A stretch of DNA of 64,000 nt from Anaerolineaceae bacterium (GTDB lineage Bacteria > Chloroflexota > Anaerolineae > Aggregatilineales > Phototrophicaceae): positions 1 to 64,000 of the forward strand of contig JACKCH010000016.1 of assembly GCA_020634115.1 (NCBI GenBank), written 5' to 3'. The notes under the pieces were generated by a model. It was given only the letters and a program-made list of their open reading frames with translations. It ran no database searches and was not told where the DNA came from. Made by a program: the position numbers and the translations under genes. Position 1 is the first letter of the stretch. The number at the start of each line of letters is the position of its first letter. Shown here one piece after another: positions 36,701-44,857 of this stretch.

Positions 36701-39064
36701 ATGATCGAAGACGAGAAGACGGTTTTCATCAGTTATCGTCGTGATTCGAGTCGCCTTCTCGCACGAATCGTTTTTCAAGACCTGCGTGAAAACGGCTATG
36801 ATGTCTTTCGGGACGTGGAAAGTATAGATTCTGGTGAGTTCGACAAGATCATTGTCAACCAGATTGCAGCGCGTACACATTTCGTCCTCATCCTCTCACA
36901 TGGATCGCTCGAGCGGTGTAACGATCCGAATGATTGGCTGCGGCGCGAGATTGAAGAGGCGATTAAGCTGGATCGCAACATTGTGCCTATGCTGTTTGAT
37001 GGATTCACGTTCAAAGATGCAGAAGCGTTCCTACCTGACAACATCCAAAAACTCATGAGCTACAATGCGCTCAGTGTGCCTCTTGATGACCAATATTTTG
37101 ATGCGGCTATGAGTATCCTGCGTGAGCGGTTTCTCAAGAAACCGGACTACACGATCCCTATTCGACCTACGTCCACCCAGGAAGCCGCCATCGTCCGGCA
37201 AAGAATCGCTCAGGCCGCCAGCGAACCACAGCCGACGGAGCAAGAGTTAAGTGCTGAACAGCATTTCAGTCGCGGTATCGCTCGTTTTGCGGCGGCGGAT
37301 TACAAAGGCGCAATCGCCCAATACACTGAAGCGGTCAAGCTCAACCCCACGTACAATAAGCTCTATTATAATCGTGCGCTGGCTTACCAGCAGGCCGGTG
37401 ATATAGATCAAGCGCTGGCAGACTATGATGAGTCTTTGCGGCTTGATCCAACGTATGTAAAGCCACTCATCAATCGCGCTACGATTCACTATGACCGTAA
37501 CAATTTCAAGCAAGCCATTGATGACTGCAATGCCGTACTTGCGCTTGATCCTGATTACGCCAAAGCGTATTACAATCGTGCGCTGGTCTACGCCATCCTT
37601 AAGCAGATTGATGAAAGCGTCACGGACTTCGAGAAGTACCTATCGCTGGTTGGGGAAGAAGACGAACACCGCCAGCACGTGGAAACAATGATTGCCTCGC
37701 TGCGTGTACAGCTCAAAGCCGATGAATCTGGCCGGGATTCGGGGTTGTTAACAGGGCTGTTCTTTCGCCCTCAGGGGCAATCGGATGCGAAATCCGAGTC
37801 GGGTGATTCTGAAGGATCAAACCTGCCAGGAGAACTGCCAGCTTCTTCTCCTGGGGAAAATAGAGGCATTACCAAACAGGAGAACAGATCGCTTCAGAGC
37901 GTGATGGTGGCGGTAATGTTGCTCGCGGTTCTTGCCATTGTAAGCATCATTGTGGGGCTGCTCCTGCGCCCGGACGCTACTACCGCCAATGATACCAGCA
38001 GTGCTAATCAGTTCACGCCCGTTCTGGCGATCATGGTCGTAGTTGGCACAGTTCTCTTTATAGGATGGCGCATCTGGTTTGACATACAGCGCCGCGCACA
38101 GCAAGATGACAGTGTAGTGTCTCCTGGGTTCTCAGCAACGGCGGCAACACAGCGGACGATGATTCCGGAGTCCGCTACACGACCGCCATCTCGACCGTCC
38201 GGTCTGCCCAGCCTGTCTGCTGCCTCCGAAAGTACAGCACTAGATATGATGTATGAAGGTGCGACTCGTCCCCTTCCGCCACCGGCGTTTATTCCTGATC
38301 ACAAAACGTCGTTGGTCTGTGGGCTGGCGACGGATGTGGGTCTCGTTCGCAGCAACAACCAGGATGCCTGCGTGTCTTTTGTGCGGAATGTCAGTGACTA
38401 CGAGGACTTGCCGAATTTTGGATTGTTCATTGTCGCGGATGGCATGGGTGGTCATCATGATGGAGAGAAAGCATCATCACTGGCAATACGAACCATCGAA
38501 AGCGAGATCATAAACACGGTGTACCTGCCGCTGGTCTCTGGCAGGCAAGATGCCGAAAGACCACCGTTTTCCGAAATGCTGAACAGCGCGGTAAAAAAAG
38601 CCAATGTATTAGTCGTCGAACAAGTCCCGGATGGTGGAACAACCGTGACCGCCGCAATGATTGTTGGAAATCTGATGCATATCGCCCATGTTGGTGATAG
38701 CCGAGCGTATCTTGTCACCAGGGAAAGTATCGAACAGATTACGCGGGATCATTCGTTGGTACAGCGTCTCGTGGAGCTAGACCAGTTAGCGCCGGAAGAC
38801 GCGAAAAATCACCCCCAGAAGAACATTCTCTATCGTGCGTTGGGCCAGTCCGAAGTGCTGGAGGTTGATATTATGACGCGGCACTTACCTCCAGAAGCTG
38901 CTATTCTCCTATGCAGCGATGGGCTGTGGGGGTTAGTTGAGCAACAGGATTTGCTCAAGATTACGACTAATTACGAACCTCAGGATGCCTGTAACCATTT
39001 GATTGCCCTGGCAAACACGCATGGCGGCACGGATAACATTACCTCGATTCTCGTGCGTATCTAA
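36701..39064 (+). CDS. TIR-TPR-transmembrane-PP2C phosphatase fusion
   Basis: A 787-residue protein with an unusual order of domains. Residues 7-145 are a TIR domain (TVFISYRRDSS; DWLRREIEEAI with Glu83 at the position of the NADase catalytic Glu). Residues 185-320 hold three to four TPRs (AEQHFSRGIARFAAADYKGAI and following). Two transmembrane helices lie at 401-422 and 438-460 with a short loop between. Residues 537-787 are a full PP2C phosphatase: Asp555 (SNNQDA), Asp580 (DGMGG), GGTT, GDSRAYL, Asp740 (SDGLWG) and Asp778 (TDNIT). With a two-helix hairpin both soluble parts would face the cytoplasm. It follows the kinase gene in the same direction after 144 bp. The PP2C probably reverses the kinase; the TIR could signal through NAD or assemble on stress. 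Confidence 0.93.
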   Translation: MIEDEKTVFISYRRDSSRLLARIVFQDLRENGYDVFRDVESIDSGEFDKIIVNQIAARTHFVLILSHGSLERCNDPNDWLRREIEEAIKLDRNIVPMLFDGFTFKDAEAFLPDNIQKLMSYNALSVPLDDQYFDAAMSILRERFLKKPDYTIPIRPTSTQEAAIVRQRIAQAASEPQPTEQELSAEQHFSRGIARFAAADYKGAIAQYTEAVKLNPTYNKLYYNRALAYQQAGDIDQALADYDESLRLDPTYVKPLINRATIHYDRNNFKQAIDDCNAVLALDPDYAKAYYNRALVYAILKQIDESVTDFEKYLSLVGEEDEHRQHVETMIASLRVQLKADESGRDSGLLTGLFFRPQGQSDAKSESGDSEGSNLPGELPASSPGENRGITKQENRSLQSVMVAVMLLAVLAIVSIIVGLLLRPDATTANDTSSANQFTPVLAIMVVVGTVLFIGWRIWFDIQRRAQQDDSVVSPGFSATAATQRTMIPESATRPPSRPSGLPSLSAASESTALDMMYEGATRPLPPPAFIPDHKTSLVCGLATDVGLVRSNNQDACVSFVRNVSDYEDLPNFGLFIVADGMGGHHDGEKASSLAIRTIESEIINTVYLPLVSGRQDAERPPFSEMLNSAVKKANVLVVEQVPDGGTTVTAAMIVGNLMHIAHVGDSRAYLVTRESIEQITRDHSLVQRLVELDQLAPEDAKNHPQKNILYRALGQSEVLEVDIMTRHLPPEAAILLCSDGLWGLVEQQDLLKITTNYEPQDACNHLIALANTHGGTDNITSILVRI

Positions 39065-39314
39065 TTATCGGAAGTCGGAGGTTGTGTAAGCTGACCTCTT
39101 CGCTGTTTTGCTAAGTGCCAGCGTGATGCCTTTGATGCAAGCCTCCCATCAGTCCTCATTTCAAGAGGCCTGAGAACAGTTCATATCGGGTGATCTGTCG
39201 AAATCAGCGCCACCACAATTTCAATACCTGACTCCGAACCGTCAGCCTCTCACGGGTGCTGGCACGGGTGCTTGGGTAGGTGGCCTCTTTGGGATTCTCT
39301 TTGGAGCTGCATTC

Positions 39315-39605
39315 TTGTGGATTCCTGGCTTTGGCCCGCTATTAGTGGCTGGTCCGCTGGCGACTGCTATCGTGGGCGGTATTGAAGGCGCTGCTGCTGG
39401 GGCCGCCGGGGGTGGTATCCTGGGTGCGTTGGTAGGCTGGGGTGTGTCGAAGAAACATATCCTCAAGTATGAGGAGTATCTCAAAGCCGATGGATACTTG
39501 GTAATCGCCTATGGAAGCACAGATGAGATTTCGCTGGCGCACAATATTCTGGGTGATACCGAGCCGGAATATCTGGACAGGCACGACGGAACATCTGAGG
39601 CGTAG
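39315..39605 (+). pseudogene. Truncated general-stress-protein-like gene (C-terminal part)
   Basis: Coding-like sequence is open from about 39174 to 39605, with a Gly/Ala-rich membrane-like stretch (GTGAWVGGLFGILFGA, FGPLLVAGPLATAI, EGAAAGAAGG) and then GWGVSKKHILKYEEYLKADG. This is the C-terminal half of the YflT-like stress proteins found in many bacteria. The N-terminal half that should precede it is missing: no ATG is in frame, a TGA stops the frame, and the only start option here is TTG at 39315. A short protein-like piece in another frame just upstream hints at a frameshift. It is either a remnant or a short protein starting at an unusual codon. Confidence 0.5.
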
Positions 39606-39627
39606 GGGCAGGGGAAAGGAGGATCAA

Positions 39628-39875
39628 GGTGCTGGTGGGTGTTTCGCCAGCACCAGGACTTATCCGTAGATGAATCACAACACAGGGGGCGTAAGCCCTC
39701 TGTTCGTTTACCCGAATTTGTTCATATAACAGAGGAATGGGGCGTTTACCTGGCGGCAGCACCCCATCACAGAAGGGGAGAGTAGAGGGGATTGCCCTTG
39801 CTCAAAGTGGGTTTCCAAAACGAACGTAGTGGATCAGATCAGCGCCAGAGGGCGTACCTTAGCGTGCCCTCTGGC
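39628..39875. repeat. Cluster of four GC-rich palindromes
   Basis: In the 286-bp gap before doxX lie four hairpins: GGTGCTGG/CCAGCACC (39628-39654), CAGGGGGC/GCCCTCTG with a GTAA loop (39683-39702), ATGGGG/CCCCAT (39737-39767), and GCCAGAGGGC/GCCCTCTGGC (39844-39875). The second and fourth share AGRGGGCGTA...GCCCTCTG. Most lack a T-run. They look like a REP-type cluster; the fourth lies just beyond the doxX stop and could protect the 3' end of its mRNA. Confidence 0.65.
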
Positions 39876-39891
39876 TTGCAAACAAGGGTTA

Positions 39892-40482
39892 CTAGCTTGA
39901 GATTGGTTTTCCAGACGGCGCTTCCACGTTCTTGCGTCGCCAGGGCGTCCCCAACCGGGGCAGCAGGTAGAAGTCTATGCCATAGTAACCAGCAACTTTC
40001 CAGGCCAGCACCAGGAAGATTGCGGCGATTCCAAGCAACCCATTGGTACTCGCTGAACCGGCCATGATGTAGTTCCAGTTCATGAACGCGCCGAAAAAGG
40101 CGGCGATACCGACGAAAGCTCCGATAATCAGCGCAACGCCGACCAGAAGCTCGCCAAACGTGACTAGCTTACCGAACCAAGTATAGGCTTGGGCGTTCAG
40201 CAGAGTCTGGAGGAAATCCCGATACCACCCATACGCAATAGTGGGACGCCCGGTATCCGGTACCTGGATGGCCGATGTCCAGAAACCCTTGAGTGCGTCA
40301 CCGGTAGATACCCAGGCCGGATTGTTCAGTTTCTCCCAACCGGCACTCAACCATTGCCAACCCACAAGCACACGTACCACCAGCCATATCACAGCAAGCC
40401 GCGTATCGCTGAACAGGAGTTTCGCGATAGGTGGATCTTCGATGATTCTCCCGTGTGTTCTAACCGTGTGAATGCTAGCCAT
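39892..40482 (-). CDS. DoxX-family membrane protein
   Basis: About 196 residues with four to five hydrophobic helices. The EDPPIAKLLFSDTRLAVIWLVVR start, the GWQWLSAGWEKLNNP motif and the GELLVGVALIIGAFVGIAA helix are typical of the DoxX/DoxD group, relatives of the small subunit of thiosulfate:quinone oxidoreductase. The true role of most members is unknown; membrane redox or stress functions are proposed. The frame extends to a GTG at 40527 that has GGAGG before it, so a 211-residue form is possible, but the family pattern favours the ATG at 40482. It follows the lipoprotein gene closely, so the two form a unit. Confidence 0.8.
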   Translation of the reverse strand: MASIHTVRTHGRIIEDPPIAKLLFSDTRLAVIWLVVRVLVGWQWLSAGWEKLNNPAWVSTGDALKGFWTSAIQVPDTGRPTIAYGWYRDFLQTLLNAQAYTWFGKLVTFGELLVGVALIIGAFVGIAAFFGAFMNWNYIMAGSASTNGLLGIAAIFLVLAWKVAGYYGIDFYLLPRLGTPWRRKNVEAPSGKPISS

Positions 40483-40533
40483 GATCGTCTTTCTCTTTCT
40501 CCCATAACTCGTATGGGCCATTTCCACCAGGGA

Positions 40534-41100
40534 TTAACCTCCCTCAGGTGTACTGCTCTCTACCGGGGTTATCTGTGGCTGGTCACCACCAGTGATGAGC
40601 CACTTTCCATCTACCTGTTGCAGCGCCACATCCTGTTCGACGATGCCCGCAAAATCGGACAGGTCGGAGTTATACACGATGGAAATATCCGCTTTGTAGT
40701 GAACGACGGCCTGGTGATTCTGGTTGTCAATTTTCGTGCCGGTGATTTCAAACGAGTGGACTTCAACGACAGTATCACTGCCTACTGTTATGTGTAGCAA
40801 CGCATGGGCAGCTTCCTGCGTTTGGAGCAGGCCGTCGGCATCCGCCCCCTGGTCAAGCGTGGCGAAATAGGTGTCAAAATCGGTGAGCGATTGGTTGTTG
40901 AACCCTTCGACAAACGCATTGATCGCCTGTTGAACCGTATCACCTGGCGGTGAAGCCTCGGCGGTTGGGGTGGATTGGCAGGCGGAAATGGCGACCAGGA
41001 CGACCAACAACAGTGCTGCCAGACGTAAATAGCCTAAATGCCTGATTGAGCTTGCCTGAGGCAAAACCTGTTGTCGCTGCAGGTTCAATGGCTGATTCAT
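40534..41100 (-). CDS. Putative lipoprotein with NTF2/SnoaL-like domain
   Basis: A 188-residue protein. A hydrophobic stretch (LAALLLVVLVAISAC) ends in a lipobox with Cys41 as the lipid attachment site, so it should be anchored on the outer face of the membrane. A long 24-residue N-terminal region before the helix is unusual for a lipoprotein signal. The mature part (about 55-180) has the helix-then-sheet pattern of a nuclear-transport-factor-2-like fold: VQQAINAFVEGFNNQSLTDF and DVALQQVDGKWLITGG. Ligand and role are unknown. It is followed at once by doxX. Confidence 0.6.
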   Translation of the reverse strand: MNQPLNLQRQQVLPQASSIRHLGYLRLAALLLVVLVAISACQSTPTAEASPPGDTVQQAINAFVEGFNNQSLTDFDTYFATLDQGADADGLLQTQEAAHALLHITVGSDTVVEVHSFEITGTKIDNQNHQAVVHYKADISIVYNSDLSDFAGIVEQDVALQQVDGKWLITGGDQPQITPVESSTPEGG

Positions 41101-41152
41101 CCCCTATTATCCTATGATTTCCATCACATCATATAGAGTATGGTTCAAAGCG

Positions 41153-41179
41153 TCCCCATATGTATCTATCACATGGGGA
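41153..41179. promoter_or_regulatory. Inverted repeat between lipoprotein and response-regulator genes
   Basis: TCCCCAT, 13 bases, ATGGGGA. It lies 53 bp upstream of the lipoprotein start and 38 bp past the response-regulator stop. It could be an operator of the lipoprotein-doxX unit or a weak transcription barrier; there is no T-run. Confidence 0.35.
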
Positions 41180-41216
41180 GATTTGAAATCATAGAGATAG
41201 TTGGGTTTATCCCTGG

Positions 41217-41864
41217 TCAGTCTACCAGGTGATGTTTGATCGCCAGTGCCGCCGCCTCAACGCGATTGGCAACGCCGAGCTTGGAAAGGATGCTGCTCAC
41301 ATGAAATTGAACCGTTGATCGGCTGATATACAGACGATCCGCGATATCTCGGTTACTGCAACCTTGCGCCAGCAGCGCGAGCACCTCATGCTCACGATTC
41401 GTTAAATCAAAGCCCACCGTAGGTGGGGATTTAACGGCACGGATCAGTGCTTCCGTAGCCTCCGGCGCTAAAGTCGTTTTCCCTTTGTACGCTGAACGAA
41501 TCGCCGCCGCAAGTTCCTCTGCTGATGCAGTCTTGAGCAAATAACCGGTTGTGCCGGATTTCAGGGCTTTCTCGACAAATTCCTCATTAGGGAAACTGGT
41601 CAGGGCTACAAACTGGGTTTGTGGCGATTCTTCCCGAATCCGCCGCATGGCCTCAAAACCGTCCATGTTTGGCATGACCAAATCCATCATCACCACATCA
41701 GGTTGTGCTTCCTGACAAACCCGGATGGCTTCTTCGCCGTTGGTCGCTTCGCCGACCAGTTCCATATCCTCGTAGGCATATAAAAATGCCGAGAGACCGC
41801 TCCGAACAACCGGGTGGTCATCCACAATAACGACACGGATGGCAGGTGTCTCAGACATTTTCAA
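41217..41864 (-). CDS. NarL/FixJ-family response regulator
   Basis: A 215-residue DNA-binding regulator. The receiver domain (9-125) has the acidic pair Asp15/Asp16, the phosphorylation site Asp61 (VVMMDLVMPNMDGF), a Thr near 89 and Lys near 111. The C-terminal LuxR-type helix-turn-helix (about 150-210) reads LTNREHEVLALLAQGCSNRDIA and RSTVQFHVSSILSKL. It overlaps the histidine kinase gene by 4 bp. Targets are unknown; the divergent dps gene and the downstream lipoprotein-doxX pair are natural candidates. Confidence 0.95.
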   Translation of the reverse strand: MKMSETPAIRVVIVDDHPVVRSGLSAFLYAYEDMELVGEATNGEEAIRVCQEAQPDVVMMDLVMPNMDGFEAMRRIREESPQTQFVALTSFPNEEFVEKALKSGTTGYLLKTASAEELAAAIRSAYKGKTTLAPEATEALIRAVKSPPTVGFDLTNREHEVLALLAQGCSNRDIADRLYISRSTVQFHVSSILSKLGVANRVEAAALAIKHHLVD

Positions 41865-44104
41865 GCCTCTCTCTCAACCCCAGCCTTATGCCATAGGGTG
41901 ATTAAACGGGCACCGTGTCCTGGTTCGCTCTCAATCTGTAAATCCATATCAACCGCTGCGGCGCGTTCCGCCATTATCTCTAATCCCATATGGCCGGGTG
42001 CTTTGATAGCGGTGTCAAACCCGCAGCCATTATCCTGAATCGCTAATCTGATCTGATCCTGAGCATCTTCCAGAGTTACAACGATGTCGGTTGCTTTGGC
42101 ATGTTTGAACACATTGTTGAGCGCCTCCTGGGTAATGCGATAGAAGGTGGTTTTCACATCCACGGGTAATTTGCCGGTGTCTGCCAATGAAGCGTGAATA
42201 GGGAGGCGCATTCGGCTGATACCAACATCAATCAACTGCTGAATCGCGTCCTTCAGTGCCATTTCTGCCAATGCCGATGGTCGCAGCGTTAGCAGGATGG
42301 TACGCATCTCAGCCAATGCCCCTTTGGTCAATTCGTGCAGTTCCAACAGGCGCTTCTGTCCCTCTTCTTGATCACGCTGCCAGATCACTGGCAGCACTTC
42401 GGCGATGAGTGAGGCCGCAAACAGGCTTTGTGAAACTGCGTCATGCAGGTCATGGGCCAGGCGATTGCGTTCGGCCACCGCCGCCTGTTCAACGACCTGA
42501 GTCTGGAGTTGAGAATTCTCGATTGCCAGGGCGATATGATTGCTAAAGGACTGCGCCAGGCTGATTTCTTCATCTGAGAATTCCTGTGCCTGGACGTAGT
42601 AGAGGTTAATACCCCCATAGACCTTATCTCGGATGATGATCGGCAGCGATAGTACCGCCTGGAAGCAGGCTGCGACCTGTTGCAGATCGGTGCGGGCTTC
42701 CAGCGGTTGTGTCGTATCCACAGCAGCCAGCGCCAGATTGTTGATCGCAACCGGTTTGTGCGTAGCTACCGCCGCACCCAGCGTGCCAAAACCCATTGGA
42801 ATGCTTTGGTTGAATACTTGCTCCAGACCACGCGAGGTTTGTAATTGCAGTGTCCCGGCGTCATCCAGCAGTTGGTAGACGGCATCGGCGTTGTTCCCCA
42901 GCATTTCGGAGGCCTGGTTGGCGACAAAATCGAGAATATTCTCAAGCGTTTTGCTGGAATTGAGGACGGATACAATATCGCGCAGCCCTTCCGCGATGCG
43001 TCTTTTCTGTTCGATCTCGTGGGTTCTTTCCTCAATCCGGTGTTCTAATGTCTGGTAGAGTGCGACTTGTTCTGCCTGGGCTTTTTGGGATTCGGTTACA
43101 TCATTGATGAGCGCCAGCCAGGTGTCTCCACTGCTGGATGGCAATACGCGCAAAGCCACATCCACATCAATAATCGCGCCATCATTTTTTCGATGACGTG
43201 TCGAGTAACCGGAGCGGGACAACGCCGAACCGGAGGCCAACAGCGCTTGAATGCGCGGTATATCCTGTTCGATACTGAGTGAGTCCAGAGATTTGGATAA
43301 CAGGGACTCCTGTGAGTAACCATAATGCTGCGCCATTGCCTTGTTGGTCGCCGTAATCCTGCGTGTGTGGCGATCAAATACAAGTATTGGTAGGGGATTA
43401 TGCTCGAACAGTTCACGAAACGCCGCTTCAGACCGGTGAAGCGCCTCCTGAGATTGCTTACGTCTGGATATATCGTGGACGACGATCTGCGATACGCGCT
43501 CATGACCATGATTAAAGGGAATCACTACCAGTTCGATTGGTACAACCGTTCCATCAGTAAGTGTGATGGTTGTTTCGTTAAAGGTGCTGACTCCGGGCGG
43601 CGTTTGCGCCGTCGAGAGTGGATTTTGCAGTTTGTCATCATCAGACGACAGAATGTCCGGCCAGGATTTCCCGACAATTTCTTCGGCAGATTGCAGGTGT
43701 AACAGGCGAACGCCCATAGGGTTGCTATAGGTCACTTTGTCATTGCTGTAAATAAAGACTGAGTCGGGCAGATGCTCGATCAGCAAACGATACCGCTCCT
43801 CGCTTCTCAACAGCGCATCCGTCGCTCGTCGCAGCAACCAGTAGAGGATAAAGGCTCCCAGAAAGACAAATGCCCAATCTTTTACAATACGGTACTCGTT
43901 ACGCAGTTCCGGGTCTGCGATCAATTGGGAAAGCAGCAGATCGGTGACCAGCATCCATACCACACCTGTGAGTAGGTAAATCAGGGCGAGACGGTAGGGA
44001 ACAGCCCGATTGCTCTTTGATTCTGTACCTGCAAGTTCATTCACAGTAGACTTGCCATCATGATCCGCATTGTTTTGGCGATTATAGCATTCAGGGTTTG
44101 GCAT
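41861..44104 (-). CDS. Membrane sensor histidine kinase with PAS, PAS, GAF and HisKA_3 domains
   Basis: A 747-residue kinase of the NarX/DegS type. Two transmembrane helices (about 37-60 and 75-95) enclose a very short loop. Then come two PAS domains (about 98-220 and 225-345), a coiled-coil linker, a GAF domain (about 370-530), the dimerisation domain with phospho-acceptor His554 (RLAHDLHDAVSQSLF) and a HATPase_c domain with the N-box TFYRITQEALNNVFKHA and G-box DNGCGFD. PAS and GAF are typical for redox, oxygen or small-ligand sensing. No heme-CxxCH or Cys-cluster motif is seen. It is co-translated with the response regulator. Confidence 0.95.
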   Translation of the reverse strand: MPNPECYNRQNNADHDGKSTVNELAGTESKSNRAVPYRLALIYLLTGVVWMLVTDLLLSQLIADPELRNEYRIVKDWAFVFLGAFILYWLLRRATDALLRSEERYRLLIEHLPDSVFIYSNDKVTYSNPMGVRLLHLQSAEEIVGKSWPDILSSDDDKLQNPLSTAQTPPGVSTFNETTITLTDGTVVPIELVVIPFNHGHERVSQIVVHDISRRKQSQEALHRSEAAFRELFEHNPLPILVFDRHTRRITATNKAMAQHYGYSQESLLSKSLDSLSIEQDIPRIQALLASGSALSRSGYSTRHRKNDGAIIDVDVALRVLPSSSGDTWLALINDVTESQKAQAEQVALYQTLEHRIEERTHEIEQKRRIAEGLRDIVSVLNSSKTLENILDFVANQASEMLGNNADAVYQLLDDAGTLQLQTSRGLEQVFNQSIPMGFGTLGAAVATHKPVAINNLALAAVDTTQPLEARTDLQQVAACFQAVLSLPIIIRDKVYGGINLYYVQAQEFSDEEISLAQSFSNHIALAIENSQLQTQVVEQAAVAERNRLAHDLHDAVSQSLFAASLIAEVLPVIWQRDQEEGQKRLLELHELTKGALAEMRTILLTLRPSALAEMALKDAIQQLIDVGISRMRLPIHASLADTGKLPVDVKTTFYRITQEALNNVFKHAKATDIVVTLEDAQDQIRLAIQDNGCGFDTAIKAPGHMGLEIMAERAAAVDMDLQIESEPGHGARLITLWHKAGVEREA

Positions 44105-44147
44105 CGCTACCGCACAAGCCTCGCATTTGTCGCAAGTTGCACCTGCC

Positions 44148-44165
44148 CCTGGTCATATCACCAGG
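44148..44165. promoter_or_regulatory. Inverted repeat in the kinase-dps divergent region
   Basis: CCTGGT, 6 bases, ACCAGG, about 45 bp upstream of the kinase start and 150 bp upstream of dps. It is the right size for a dimeric regulator, such as the NarL-like protein encoded nearby, but the evidence is only symmetry and position. Confidence 0.3.
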
Positions 44166-44317
44166 TGAAACTCTACCCGGTGAATCAGTGTCGAAACCGT
44201 CTGTATCGCTGATGTGATTCACCGCCATGTGCCGAATAATGAGATTTGTAGGTTCGCCATTGATAGTCCCCTAATCAGATGGCGGTTTACTGTAACCAGT
44301 GTTAGAAAGGCCCTCGC

Positions 44318-44803
44318 ATGATAAGCACGATGCACGAAACCCGAAACGACATCAACCATCGAATTCGTACCAGCATGGTCGAACTCCTTAACCAGCAGCT
44401 TGCCGACGCTTTTGACCTCTACAGCCAGACCAAGCAGTCCCATTGGAATGTGAAAGGGATGCACTTTATGCAGCTTCACCTGCTGTTTGATGAACTGGCC
44501 GAAGGGTTAACGGTGCAGATTGATGACATCGCTGAACGGGCAACCGCGCTGGGTGGGACAGCGCAGGGCACAGCCCGTATGGCGGCTGAGCATTCACGAC
44601 TACCAGCATATCCCGAACATATTACCAGTGGCGTAGAGGTTGTCGCCGTACTGGCGGAACGTTACGCCCAGTATGGAGCGACGACACGGGCAGCCATTGA
44701 CAACGCGCTGGAACACGAAGATCAAAGCACTGCTGACCTGTTCATCGAAATCTCTCGAAAAGTGGATAAGGCACTCTGGTTCCTGGAAGCGCACCTGCAA
44801 TAG
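44318..44803 (+). CDS. dps: Dps DNA-protection ferritin-like protein
   Basis: A 161-residue four-helix-bundle protein that forms 12-mers, binds DNA and oxidises Fe(II) with peroxide. Ferroxidase-site residues are in QTKQSHWNVKGMHFMQLH and LLFDELAEGL, the classic Dps signature 1/2 region with His, His, Asp and Glu. Helices C and D follow with AEHSRLPAYP and EDQSTADLFIEISRKVDKALWFLEAHLQ. The N-terminal tail is short with few Lys, so DNA binding may be weak. AAAGG precedes the ATG. It is divergent from the two-component system and next to the cbb3 operon, consistent with an oxygen-stress role. Confidence 0.95.
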   Translation: MISTMHETRNDINHRIRTSMVELLNQQLADAFDLYSQTKQSHWNVKGMHFMQLHLLFDELAEGLTVQIDDIAERATALGGTAQGTARMAAEHSRLPAYPEHITSGVEVVAVLAERYAQYGATTRAAIDNALEHEDQSTADLFIEISRKVDKALWFLEAHLQ

Positions 44804-44857
44804 TCAATCCGGTTCGTAAAGGCGGGTAAATAAACCTGCACAGAGACACTCTCCCAG

